A DNA stretch of 61,234 bases from CAYSRC01 sp964433495 (GTDB lineage: Bacteria; Bacillota; Clostridia; Oscillospirales; Ruminococcaceae): NCBI GenBank assembly GCA_964433495.1, contig CAYSRC010000009.1:1-61234 (forward strand), in the 5' to 3' direction. How positions within the stretch are numbered: the first letter of the stretch is position 1; each line of letters opens with the position of its first letter. Made by a program: the position numbers and the translations under genes. Of the stretch, positions 17,291 through 25,609 are shown in pieces. The notes below the pieces were generated by a model. That model worked only from the letters and a program-made list of their open reading frames with translations. It ran no database searches and had not been told where the DNA came from.

Positions 17291-17570
17291 GTGCCGCGGC
17301 GGAGGGATTGCAGGCGACGGACTGAGATTGCCGCATAAAGCAGATTCAGACGACGTGGCCTTGCGCGTCAATCCCTCAGCCTGCTTCGCAGGCAAGCTCC
17401 CTTTGCACACACCCCGCATACTCTCGCGGGGCGTGGTCGCGCGGGCGAGCTTAATCGGAACAATAGCTCGCCACTCCGCGCGATATTATGCGCCTTTCGA
17501 GCCGTCGTACCAATTACGGCCGACCGTTCGGCAAGGGAGCCTAAGAGCGCGAGACCTGATGGATGGACAT
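17291..17570 (+). repeat. Dispersed composite repeat, copy A
   Basis: A 77-bp body at 17301-17377 is bounded by the perfect 9-bp inverted repeat GAGGGATTG/CAATCCCTC and contains GCATAAAGCAGATTCAGACG. It is followed by the hairpin CCCCGC-ATACTCTC-GCGGGG (17412-17431), then GGCGAGCTTAAT and, near 17517, GGCCGACCGTTCGGCAAGGG. The same modules recur in the same order in copy B. No coding capacity is evident. Confidence 0.8.
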
Positions 17571-17587
17571 AAGCTTTAGGGCTCGGA

Positions 17588-17735
17588 AACCTTCCCCCGT
17601 GGGGGGAAGGGGGACCGCCCCGCGGTGGATGAGGGGTGAAGGAGCTTTTTATTCATAGCAGGGATAAAGCAAAAAAACACTACCCCTCATCAGTCAGATG
17701 GCTCTGACAGCTTTCCCCCCCCACGGGGGAAGCTC
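17588..17735. repeat. Long-range inverted repeat (MITE-like palindrome)
   Basis: Left part: CTTCCCCCGTGGGGGGAAG at 17591-17609 and GATGAGGGGT at 17628-17637. Right part: ACCCCTCATC at 17682-17691, a small GTCAG/CTGAC hairpin, and a C-rich/G-rich hairpin ending GGGGGAAG near 17732. The halves are inverted copies around an AT-rich centre (17638-17681). Sequences of this type are common dispersed palindromes in Clostridia genomes. Confidence 0.75.
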
Positions 17736-17789
17736 AAGGACTCGAGGCCCGCGGGACGGACATGAGCTTTGGGGCCTGCTGAAGAGCCC

Positions 17790-18100
17790 AAAGCCCCCCT
17801 TGTGTAAAAGGGGGAGGGCCGCGAAGCGGCGGGGGGATTGTGTGCGGCGGGCTAAAGCAGCGGCAAAAGGCATGTTCAGACGATAAGGCTTTGTACAGTC
17901 AACTTCTCCGTCAGCTGCGTCGACACGGCTCGCATATTCCCGCGAGTTGGTCGAATGGTATCGGAACGGACATGCGGCACGCCCTACATATTCCCGTAGG
18001 GAGGCCGCATGGGCGAGCTTAATAGGAGCGATAGCCCGGCAGCCCGACAGCTCGACCGGCCGACCGTTCGGCAAGGGAGACCTAAGGGCGTGCCGACCGA
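17790..18100 (+). repeat. Dispersed composite repeat, copy B
   Basis: Begins with CCCCCTTGTGTAAAAGGGGG and GCCGCGAAGCGGCGG, followed by a 77-bp body at 17832-17908 (GGGGGATTG start, GCATGTTCAGACG inside, right end degenerate). Two hairpins with the same 8-nt loop ATATTCCC follow: CTCGC/GCGAG at 17929-17946 and CCCTAC/GTAGGG at 17982-18001, the second enclosed in ATGCGGC/GCCGCAT. It ends with GGCGAGCTTAAT and GGCCGACCGTTCGGCAAGGG, as in copy A. Confidence 0.8.
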
Positions 18101-18219
18101 TGAGAGTGCGCAAACGCCCCCTGCGGGGCCCGCACAGCCCGGAATCCTGCCGAAAACAGCAAAAAAGCGGCTAAAAATGACGGATGTGCCCAAAAAGTCA
18201 AATTAAACATTTGTTCCGA

Positions 18220-18293
18220 TTGATTTGAATCCTCATATTGGGTATAATGTGGTTAAAAGTGGTGCCAAGTGGCATAAAGTGGTTGAAAAGTGT
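18220..18293 (+). promoter_or_regulatory. mraZ (dcw cluster) promoter with MraZ boxes
   Basis: TTGATT (18220-18225), 17-bp spacer, TATAAT (18243-18248). Directly after the -10 are four GTGG boxes with exact 10-bp spacing at 18249, 18259, 18269 and 18279 and a degenerate fifth (GTGT) at 18290. This matches the tandem, one-helical-turn repeats bound by MraZ in other bacteria and implies autorepression of the cluster. Confidence 0.9.
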
Positions 18294-18320
18294 GTTGAAA
18301 ATGTTGAAGGTGGTGACGGG

Positions 18321-18740
18321 ATGCTCACGGGTGAATACAACCACAACATCGACCCCAAGGGCAGGATGATCTTCCCGTCGCGCCTCAGGGAGGAGCTCGG
18401 CGAGCGGTTTTACATCACCCGCTGGCTCGACGACTGCCTCGTCGTCTTCTCGGACGAGGAGTGGCAGGCGATGTGCGACAAGATAAAGGCGCAGCCGATC
18501 GGCCGCTCACGCGATGTCCAGCGTTTTCTGTTCGCGAACGCGACCATCGTCGAGCCGGACAAGCAGGGCAGGATTCTCATCCCCGCCAACCTGCGCGCCC
18601 GCGCGGGGCTTGAAAAGGACGTCGTGGTCATCGGGGTGCTCAACCGCGCCGAGATATGGGACAAGGCGCGCTGGGAGAAGGTCAACGACTCGATAACCTC
18701 CGACATGCTCGACGAAAAGATGAGGGAGCTTGACATATGA
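18321..18740 (+). CDS. mraZ: Transcriptional regulator MraZ
   Basis: A 139-residue protein with two SpoVT/AbrB-like domains: YNHNIDPKGRMIFPSRLREE near the N-terminus and a second copy around DKQGRILIPANLRARAGL. MraZ forms a ring-shaped oligomer and represses the dcw operon by binding tandem boxes at its own promoter, which are present here just upstream. The ATG at 18321 is preceded by GAAGGTGGTGACGGG; the frame opens earlier, but those codons cover the operator. It overlaps rsmH by 4 bases. About 140 residues is the family norm. Confidence 0.95.
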   Translation: MLTGEYNHNIDPKGRMIFPSRLREELGERFYITRWLDDCLVVFSDEEWQAMCDKIKAQPIGRSRDVQRFLFANATIVEPDKQGRILIPANLRARAGLEKDVVVIGVLNRAEIWDKARWEKVNDSITSDMLDEKMRELDI

Positions 18741-19666
18741 GTGAGTTTGCGCACATCCCCGTCCTGCTCGGCGAGTGCATAAAATATCTCGACATCAAGC
18801 CCGACGGGGTGTACCTTGACGGCACCGCGGGCGGGGCGGGCCACTCGAGCGAGATTGCAAAGCGCTTAAAGGGGGGCAGGCTCTTTAGCCTCGACAAGGA
18901 CCCCGAGGCGGTCGCGGCCGCGACCGAGCGCCTGCGGCCGTTCGGGTGCGCGTGCGTGATCGAGGGGGATTTCAGGGACGTAAAAACCCTGCTCGCGGGC
19001 AGGGCGGACGGCCTCGACGGGGCGCTGCTCGACCTCGGGGTGTCCTCCCACCAGCTCGACGACCCGGGGCGGGGCTTTTCCTACAGCCGCGAGGGGGCGC
19101 TCGACATGCGCATGAGCTCGAGAGGACAGAGCGCCGCCGACCTCGTCAACACCCTCGACGAGCAGCAGCTTGCCTCGATCATACGGGAGTACGGCGAGGA
19201 GCCCTGTGCGCACCTTATCGCGCGAAAGATCGTGTCCGAGCGGCAGAAGGGCAGGATTGAGACGACGTCGCAGCTCGGCGAGACGGTGATTTCGGCGCTT
19301 CCGCCGCCCGTCCGGCGCAAGGAAAAGCACCCCGCGAGGAGGACGTTCCAGGCGCTTCGCATAGCGGTCAACGACGAGCTCGGCGCGCTGAGCGAGGGGC
19401 TTGAGGGGATATTCGAGCTGCTGAGGCCCGGCGGAAGGTTTTGCGTCATCACCTTCCACTCGCTTGAGGACAGGGTCGTCAAGCGGTTCTTTGCGGATAA
19501 GGCGCAGGGGTGCGTCTGCCCGCCCGATTTCCCCGTGTGCGTATGCGGGCGGACGCCGTCGGCAACAATAGTCACAAGAAAACCGCTCGAGGCGTCGGAG
19601 GATGAGCTCGCAAGCAACCGCCGTGCGCGCAGCGCAAAGCTGCGGGTTTTGGAAAAAATAAAGTAG
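18737..19666 (+). CDS. rsmH: 16S rRNA (cytosine-1402-N4)-methyltransferase RsmH
   Basis: A 309-residue SAM-dependent methyltransferase that modifies C1402 in the ribosomal P site. It has the SAM loop VYLDGTAGGAGHS, FSLDKDPEA, DGALLDLGVSSHQLDDPGRG, ARRTFQALRIAVNDEL and the C-terminal ITFHSLEDRVVKRFF, all hallmark RsmH blocks. It starts within the mraZ stop (ATGA). Membership in the dcw cluster is conserved in most bacteria. Confidence 0.97.
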   Translation: MSEFAHIPVLLGECIKYLDIKPDGVYLDGTAGGAGHSSEIAKRLKGGRLFSLDKDPEAVAAATERLRPFGCACVIEGDFRDVKTLLAGRADGLDGALLDLGVSSHQLDDPGRGFSYSREGALDMRMSSRGQSAADLVNTLDEQQLASIIREYGEEPCAHLIARKIVSERQKGRIETTSQLGETVISALPPPVRRKEKHPARRTFQALRIAVNDELGALSEGLEGIFELLRPGGRFCVITFHSLEDRVVKRFFADKAQGCVCPPDFPVCVCGRTPSATIVTRKPLEASEDELASNRRARSAKLRVLEKIK

Positions 19667-19701
19667 ATATTGAAATAGGGTATCGGATAAGGATATAATA
19701 A

Positions 19702-20169
19702 ATGAGAAACAATAACACGGCATATGATTTTGCGCGGTTCGCGCCCGCGCCGCAGAGGCCCGCCGAGGTAAGGGTTGTCAGGACAGAGGGGGGCAAAAGT
19801 GCCTCGCGCCGCAGGGGCGGGATCCTGACGAAGTTTTTGGTTCTGGTTTTCACCGCGGTTTTGATGGTCGTCACCGTCTATTCGCGAACCGAGCTCAACG
19901 AGACAAAGGCGAGGATAAATTCGCTCAAGAGCGAGCTCACCGAGCTTGAGAGCCACAATGCCTATCTCAACTATCAGCTCGAGAGCTCGGTTTCGATAAA
20001 GTTCGCCGAGGACTATGCCGCGTCCGAGCTCGGGCTCATCAGGGCCGACTCGAGCATGATAAACTACGTCCACCTTCAGGGCGCGAACAGGATCGTGTCC
20101 GAGGACTCGGGCAAGCAGAATATATTCGAAACCTGCATTGATGGGGTCATGGATTTTATCGGGAACTAA
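19702..20169 (+). CDS. ftsL: Cell division protein FtsL-like
   Basis: A 155-residue bitopic protein: a basic cytoplasmic tail, one membrane helix at about residues 45-62 (FLVLVFTAVLMVVTVYS), and an extracellular coiled coil (ETKARINSLKSELTELESHN). This layout, and the position between rsmH and the class B PBP gene, identify it as FtsL, which bridges FtsQ/DivIB and the septal synthase FtsW-FtsI. Sequence conservation in this family is low, so position carries much of the weight. It lies 35 bases after rsmH. Confidence 0.85.
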   Translation: MRNNNTAYDFARFAPAPQRPAEVRVVRTEGGKSASRRRGGILTKFLVLVFTAVLMVVTVYSRTELNETKARINSLKSELTELESHNAYLNYQLESSVSIKFAEDYAASELGLIRADSSMINYVHLQGANRIVSEDSGKQNIFETCIDGVMDFIGN

Positions 20170-20519
20170 TATAATAGTGTTAAACGCCCCCTTGACGCCG
20201 CTTCGGGCGCCGGGGCGCCGCAGGCCGCCGAGCGTTTTTATCCGCGCACTCGGCGGCTGTTTGTGAGACGGCGCGGCGGCCCGGCAGGGGGACGTCGTCC
20301 CGCCCTTTTGCAGGCGGCGGGGGACGTGAGCCGAGGCGGGATGCCCGTAAACGTGTCCCGGGCCGTCCCGGCATTCAACACACGGCAGAAGGTGTGAGCC
20401 CGGGGCCTTGGGCGGGGATGGGTTAAGACCCCTGCCGAAAGAGGTCGGATGCGGCCCGCCGTTAAAAATGCGGCGGGGACATCCTGCGCGGCATACATAT
20501 TTCGGAGGTCGGCTGAGGA
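20170..20519. other. Intergenic region before the PBP gene
   Basis: About 350 bases inside an otherwise tight operon. It contains a TATAAT at 20170-20175 without a good -35 and a hairpin GCCGCCGAG/CTCGGCGGC at about 20225-20260. No gene is seen; it could host an internal promoter or attenuator. Confidence 0.45.
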
Positions 20520-22739
20520 TTGGCAGACAAGCGTAACGACAGGGATTTAAAGCGCAGCGCGTCAAGCGACAGAAAACGCATGGGTAGGGTGGTAATGGTC
20601 ATTACCGCCTTGTTCTGTTTTTTGGTGGTCATGCTCGTCAACATCTCGATCGTCAGACACGACTATTTTACCGACCTCGCGACGGGGCAGCAGCTGCGCG
20701 ACACCGTCGTGCCCGCGATGCGCGGCACGATATACGACACCAACATGAACGTGCTCGCGAGCAGCGCCACCGTGTGGACGGTGGCTCTCTCGCCCATGGA
20801 CATAAGCAAGGAGAACTACGAGCTCATCTCCGAGGGCCTTTCGCGCATTTTGGAGGTCGACTACGACACCGTGTACGAAAAGTGTCAGGAGAAAAACTAC
20901 TATTCGATCGTCAAGCGCAAGGTCGACCAGCCGATTGTCGACGAGATAAGGGCGTTTATCTCGGAAAACAAGCTCAACGGGATAAGCTTTACCGAGGACT
21001 CCAAGCGCTACTACCCCTACGGCAACTTCGCCGCGCATGTGCTCGGCTTTGTGGGCACCGACAACCAGGGCCTCGCGGGCATCGAGGCGTACTACGACGA
21101 CGTGCTCAGCGGGACGGACGGGCGGATAATCACCGCGAAGAACGCCAACGGAAGCGACATGTTCTATCAATACGAGACGCGGTACGACGCCGTCGACGGC
21201 AACAGCCTTGTGCTGACGATAGACGAGTACATCCAGCACAGCCTCGAGACCCATCTCGAGGCGGCGGTGCGCGAGCACAACGTCGAGCAGCGCGCCGCGG
21301 GCATCGTGATGGACGTGAACACGGGTGAGATATTGGGGCTTGCCGTCAAGGGGGACTACGACCCCAACGACCCGTTTGAGATTCTCGACCCCGTGGAGGC
21401 GGCCGAGATCGAGGCGCTTCGCGGCACCGACGGGTACGCGACGGCGCTGTACGAGGCGCAAAACGCCCAGTGGCGCAACAAGGCGGTCTCGGACATCTAC
21501 GAGCCGGGCTCGGTTTTCAAGGTGGTCACCGCCTCTACGGCGCTTGAAACGGGCGCCGCGACGCTCGAGTCGTCCTTCTACTGCACGGGCTCGATCAAGG
21601 TCGGGGACAGGACCATGCACTGCGCGCGGCTCACGGGGCACGGCGCGGAGGATTTCACCAACGCGGTCGTCAACTCGTGCAACCCCGCGTTTATCGAGAT
21701 AGGTCAGCGCATCGGCGTCGAGGATTTTTACAGTTATTTTTACTCGTTCGGGCTCACCGAGCGCACCGGCATCGACCTGCCCGGCGAGGGCTACAGCCAG
21801 TACTACGACGACACGATGTCGCTCGTCAACCTCGCGAGCTGCTCGTACGGCCAGTCCAACTCGATAACGCCCATCCAGATGGTCACCGCGTTTTCGGCGG
21901 TGGTGAACGGGGGCAACCTTGTCCAGCCCCACCTCGTGCGCCAGATAATCGACAGCGAGGGCAACATCGTCGAAAAGGTCGAGCCCGAGATAAAGCGCCA
22001 GGTGATCAGCGAGGAGACGTCGGACACCATGCGGGAGATCCTCGAGCAGGTCGTCGAGCGCGGCAACAGCGGCAACGCCTATGTCGCGGGCTTCAGGATA
22101 GGGGGCAAGAGCGGCACCTCGCAAAAGCTCGGCGGCAGCGACAGGGTCTATGTCGCGTCCTTCTGCGGCTTTGCGCCGGTGGACGACCCGCAGGTCGTCG
22201 TGTACATCATGCTCGACGAGGCACACAGCCCCATTTCGATATACGGCGGCGTGATCGCGGCGCCGATAGTCAGCTCGATCATGGCGGACATCCTGCCCTA
22301 TCTCGGGGTGGACCCCGTCTATTCCGAAGAGGAGCTTGCGAACACCGATGTCTCGACGCCCTATGTCACCGGCAGCTCGCTCACAAGCGCCTATTCGCGC
22401 CTGCAGCAGATAGGCCTCGGCTACGAGGTGGTGGGCGAGGGCTCGAGCGTCGTCGACCAGTTCCCGCGCGCCGGGTATTCGATCCCCCGCGGGTCCACCG
22501 TCATCCTGTACACGACCGAAGAGGTGCACGAGACGGTCATAGTGCCCGACCTCAAGGGCCAGAGCGTGTCGTCCGCCCGCAACATCCTCGAGAGCTACAA
22601 CCTCAACCTCAGGGTCGAGGGCTCGCAGTCGTCGAGTGCGCGCGCAACGTCGCAGAGCGTCCTGTCGGGCGAGAGCGTGGAGGCGGGCACCGTCATCACA
22701 GTCAGCTTTATTGCGGAGGCCGCCGATGAATCTTTCTGA
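20520..22739 (+). CDS. ftsI: Class B penicillin-binding protein with two PASTA domains (PBP2B/SpoVD type)
   Basis: A 739-residue septal transpeptidase. A membrane helix at about residues 22-42 is followed by the dimerisation (pedestal) domain and the transpeptidase with SVFK near residue 330 (active-site Ser), SCN in VNSCNPAF, and KSGTS near 529. Two PASTA domains (about 605-665 and 670-735: VTGSSLTSAYSRLQ, PDLKGQSVSSARNIL) end the protein. Two PASTA repeats favour division PBP2B over sporulation SpoVD, but both occur at this site in Firmicutes. The start is TTG, with GGAGG 11 bases upstream, hinting at limited translation. It overlaps murE by 14 bases. Confidence 0.94.
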   Translation: MADKRNDRDLKRSASSDRKRMGRVVMVITALFCFLVVMLVNISIVRHDYFTDLATGQQLRDTVVPAMRGTIYDTNMNVLASSATVWTVALSPMDISKENYELISEGLSRILEVDYDTVYEKCQEKNYYSIVKRKVDQPIVDEIRAFISENKLNGISFTEDSKRYYPYGNFAAHVLGFVGTDNQGLAGIEAYYDDVLSGTDGRIITAKNANGSDMFYQYETRYDAVDGNSLVLTIDEYIQHSLETHLEAAVREHNVEQRAAGIVMDVNTGEILGLAVKGDYDPNDPFEILDPVEAAEIEALRGTDGYATALYEAQNAQWRNKAVSDIYEPGSVFKVVTASTALETGAATLESSFYCTGSIKVGDRTMHCARLTGHGAEDFTNAVVNSCNPAFIEIGQRIGVEDFYSYFYSFGLTERTGIDLPGEGYSQYYDDTMSLVNLASCSYGQSNSITPIQMVTAFSAVVNGGNLVQPHLVRQIIDSEGNIVEKVEPEIKRQVISEETSDTMREILEQVVERGNSGNAYVAGFRIGGKSGTSQKLGGSDRVYVASFCGFAPVDDPQVVVYIMLDEAHSPISIYGGVIAAPIVSSIMADILPYLGVDPVYSEEELANTDVSTPYVTGSSLTSAYSRLQQIGLGYEVVGEGSSVVDQFPRAGYSIPRGSTVILYTTEEVHETVIVPDLKGQSVSSARNILESYNLNLRVEGSQSSSARATSQSVLSGESVEAGTVITVSFIAEAADESF

Positions 22740-24162
22740 GCTTTTGACTTCAATTGATTACAGCGGCTCGCCCGACCTCGGCGCCGAGGTGAAGGACGTC
22801 GTCTCCAACTCCAACAAGGTGCGTGAGGGCTCGGTTTTTGTGTGTATCAAGGGCCGCAGGTTTGACGGGCACTCGGCGGCGGGGGAGGCGCTGCAAAAGG
22901 GCGCTGTCGCCGTCGTGTGCGAGCGGCCCCTCGGCCTTGCGGGCGAGGTCGTCGTGGGCGACACCCGTGAGGCGCTCGCACAGCTTTGCCGAAGCTTTTT
23001 CGGCAACCCGCAGGATAAGCTCACCCTCATCGCGGTGACGGGGACAAACGGCAAAACCACCGTGACGACGGTGGTAAAGCAGGCGCTCGAAAGGATGGGC
23101 TTCAAGGCGGGGCTCATCGGCACCGTTCGCTGTGAGATAGGCGACAGGATCGTGCCCGCAAAGTTCACGACGCCCGAGCCGTGGGATCTGTACGCACTGT
23201 TTTCGAGGATGGTGAGCGCGGGCTGCACCCACGTCGTCATGGAGGCGTCGTCGCAGGCGCTCGACCAGGGCCGCCTTGCGGGGCTTGTGTTCGACGCCGC
23301 GGTCTTCACCAACCTCACGCAGGATCACCTCGACTACCACGGGGACATGCAGCGCTATTTTGAGGCGAAAAAGCTGCTCTTCAAAAACGCGCGCGGCATC
23401 GTCATAAACACGGACGACGAACACGGACGGCAGCTTCTTCTCGAGCATCCGCGCGCGCTGACGGTTTCGGAGTGCGGGGACACCGACATATCCGCGCGCG
23501 GGGCGCAATACCGCGCGGACGGGATAGACTTCACCCTGCGCTGCCGCGACGGTTTTGAGCGCGCCGTACACTTTCCGATGCCGGGGCACTATTCGCTGCA
23601 CAACGCCCTGTGCGCCGCGGGCGCGCTGTTTTCGACGGGTCTTGCGCGCGAGCGGGTGTGCGAGGCGCTCGGCGGGGTGTCGGGCGTCCCGGGGCGCTGT
23701 GAGGTGCTCTACAGCGGCAGGTTCACCGTGATATGCGACTACGCCCACACGGGGGACGCGCTCGAGCAGCTGCTCTCGAGCGTGAAGCCGTTTGTCGAGG
23801 GCAGGCTCGTCACCCTGTTCGGGTGTGCGGGCGACAGGGACCCCGCCAAGCGCCCCGCGATGGCGCGGGCGGTTTGTCGATATTCCGATCTTGCAGTGCT
23901 CACCTCCGACAATCCTCGCACCGAGGATCCGCTTAAAATAATAAAGGAGGTCGCGCCCTACATCGCCGAGAGCGGCATACGCTACACCGCCGTGCCCGAC
24001 CGGTATTTTGCGGTGCGCTGGGCGCTCGACGCGCTTGAGGAGGGGGACGTGCTGCTGCTGTGCGGCAAGGGGCACGAGGACTATCAGGTTATCGACGGCT
24101 GCACGGTCTATCTTGACGAACACAGGATTGTGCGGGATTATATAAAAGAGAAGGGGCTTTAA
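22726..24162 (+). CDS. murE: UDP-N-acetylmuramoyl-tripeptide synthetase MurE
   Basis: A 478-residue cytoplasmic Mur ligase that adds the third stem-peptide residue to UDP-MurNAc-L-Ala-D-Glu. The ATP loop VTGTNGKTTVTT is at about residues 103-114, and TSDNPRTEDP near 393-402 carries the DNPR motif that selects meso-diaminopimelate. GKGHEDYQ is near the C-terminus. ATG 22726 follows GGAGG and lies inside the end of the PBP gene, giving translational coupling. Confidence 0.96.
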   Translation: MNLSELLTSIDYSGSPDLGAEVKDVVSNSNKVREGSVFVCIKGRRFDGHSAAGEALQKGAVAVVCERPLGLAGEVVVGDTREALAQLCRSFFGNPQDKLTLIAVTGTNGKTTVTTVVKQALERMGFKAGLIGTVRCEIGDRIVPAKFTTPEPWDLYALFSRMVSAGCTHVVMEASSQALDQGRLAGLVFDAAVFTNLTQDHLDYHGDMQRYFEAKKLLFKNARGIVINTDDEHGRQLLLEHPRALTVSECGDTDISARGAQYRADGIDFTLRCRDGFERAVHFPMPGHYSLHNALCAAGALFSTGLARERVCEALGGVSGVPGRCEVLYSGRFTVICDYAHTGDALEQLLSSVKPFVEGRLVTLFGCAGDRDPAKRPAMARAVCRYSDLAVLTSDNPRTEDPLKIIKEVAPYIAESGIRYTAVPDRYFAVRWALDALEEGDVLLLCGKGHEDYQVIDGCTVYLDEHRIVRDYIKEKGL

Positions 24163-24217
24163 AGCGCCCGACGGGGCTTGTGCCCAAAAGTATCTCAGAA
24201 CGGGAAGAGGGAATAAA

Positions 24218-25594
24218 ATGGAACCGATCAGGCTCGGCGAGCTCATAAGGGGCATAGCCGTCACGGGCAAACAGGACGCGGTTATCGAGCGCATAACGAC
24301 CGACTCGCGCACGGCGGGCCCCGGCAGCGTGTTTGTGGCGATCGTCGGCGAGCGGCACGACGGCAACGACTTTGCAAAAGAGGCGCTGCAAAAGGGCGCC
24401 GAGGCGGTTGTCGTCAGCCGCAGGGACGACCTTAAGGGCGAGCAGATTGTCGTGCGCGACACAAGGGACGCGCTTATCGAGATGGCGGGCAACTACCGCG
24501 CGAGGTACAGCCCCAAGCTCGTCGGGGTGACGGGCAGCGTCGGCAAGACGACCACCAAGGAGATGACCGCCGCCATCTTGGGCCGCTTCGGCAGGACGCT
24601 CAAAAACGAGGGCAACCAAAACAACGAGATCGGGGTGCCTGCGACCCTCTTTTCGATGGACAAAAGCACCGAGCTCGCCGTTATCGAGATGGGTATGAAC
24701 GGTCTCGGCGACATAAGCAAGCTGACGCGCGCGGCAAGGCCCCGAGCCGCCGCGATAACGGCCATCGGCGTCAGCCACATGGAGCTGCTGGGAAGCAGGG
24801 AGAACATCCTCAGGGCAAAGCTCGAGATCGTCGAGGGCCTGCCCGACGACGGCATCCTTGTCATCAACGGCGACGACGAGATGCTCACGGGTGCGCGGGA
24901 GAACATCCGGGTGATGTGCGATACCTTTGCCGTCGACAACACCGACTGCGATGTCGTCGCCAAGGACGTCATGTCGCGGATGCTCTCGACCGAGTTTACG
25001 ATAGAGGACAGGTTGAACGGCTCGTTCCACGCCGAAATCCCCTGCACGGGACTGCACAATGTCAGGGACGCGCTCGCGGCGTACACCCTCGCGACGAGGA
25101 TAGGCCTCGACCCCGAGACCGCCGCAGGGGCCCTCAGCGACTATGTGCCGACGGGGATGCGCCAGCGGTTTGTGGACTTTAAGGGGATTACCGTCATCGA
25201 GGACTGCTACAACGCAAGCCCCGACTCGATGAGCGCGTCGCTCACGACGCTGTCGATGCTGCCCAACCGCGGGCTCAAGATCGCGGTGCTCGGCGACATG
25301 CTCGAGCTCGGAAGCATCTCGGCGCAGTGCCACCGAAACGTGGGCTTTGAGGCGGCGGCGATGGGCATCGACATATTGCTGTGCACCGGCGAAGAGATGA
25401 AGCTGTGCGTCGGCGCGGCACAGAGCGCGGGGATCGCGAGCGCCGAGCACTTTGCGGACAAGGAAGAGCTTGCGCGCTACCTCGCGAGGACGGTTCACGA
25501 GGGGGACGCCGTCATGTTCAAGGCGAGCAGGGCGATGGCCCTCGAGGAAGTGATCTCGAGCTTTTACGCCGAGTACGACAAAAAAACAGTGTGA
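24218..25594 (+). CDS. murF: UDP-N-acetylmuramoyl-tripeptide:D-Ala-D-Ala ligase MurF
   Basis: A 458-residue Mur ligase completing the pentapeptide by adding D-Ala-D-Ala. It carries TDSRTAGPGSVFVAI at the UDP-binding domain, VTGSVGKTTTKEM (ATP loop, about residues 101-113), NEGNQNNEIGVP, IEMGMNGLGDI, and DCYNASPDSM. It is 55 bases after murE with AAGAGGGA before the ATG. murF directly after murE is the usual order. Confidence 0.97.
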   Translation: MEPIRLGELIRGIAVTGKQDAVIERITTDSRTAGPGSVFVAIVGERHDGNDFAKEALQKGAEAVVVSRRDDLKGEQIVVRDTRDALIEMAGNYRARYSPKLVGVTGSVGKTTTKEMTAAILGRFGRTLKNEGNQNNEIGVPATLFSMDKSTELAVIEMGMNGLGDISKLTRAARPRAAAITAIGVSHMELLGSRENILRAKLEIVEGLPDDGILVINGDDEMLTGARENIRVMCDTFAVDNTDCDVVAKDVMSRMLSTEFTIEDRLNGSFHAEIPCTGLHNVRDALAAYTLATRIGLDPETAAGALSDYVPTGMRQRFVDFKGITVIEDCYNASPDSMSASLTTLSMLPNRGLKIAVLGDMLELGSISAQCHRNVGFEAAAMGIDILLCTGEEMKLCVGAAQSAGIASAEHFADKEELARYLARTVHEGDAVMFKASRAMALEEVISSFYAEYDKKTV

Positions 25595-25609
25595 TTTGAG
25601 GAAAGAGAA

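Noticed and set aside
17291..18100. CRISPR array suspected from repeated segments before mraZ
   Set aside because: Repeats are few, long, imperfect and not separated by uniform spacers; no cas genes are nearby.
20562..22529. 655-codon minus-strand frame under the PBP gene
   Set aside because: Antisense shadow with Val/Arg/Asp/His bias; the plus-strand gene has all transpeptidase motifs.
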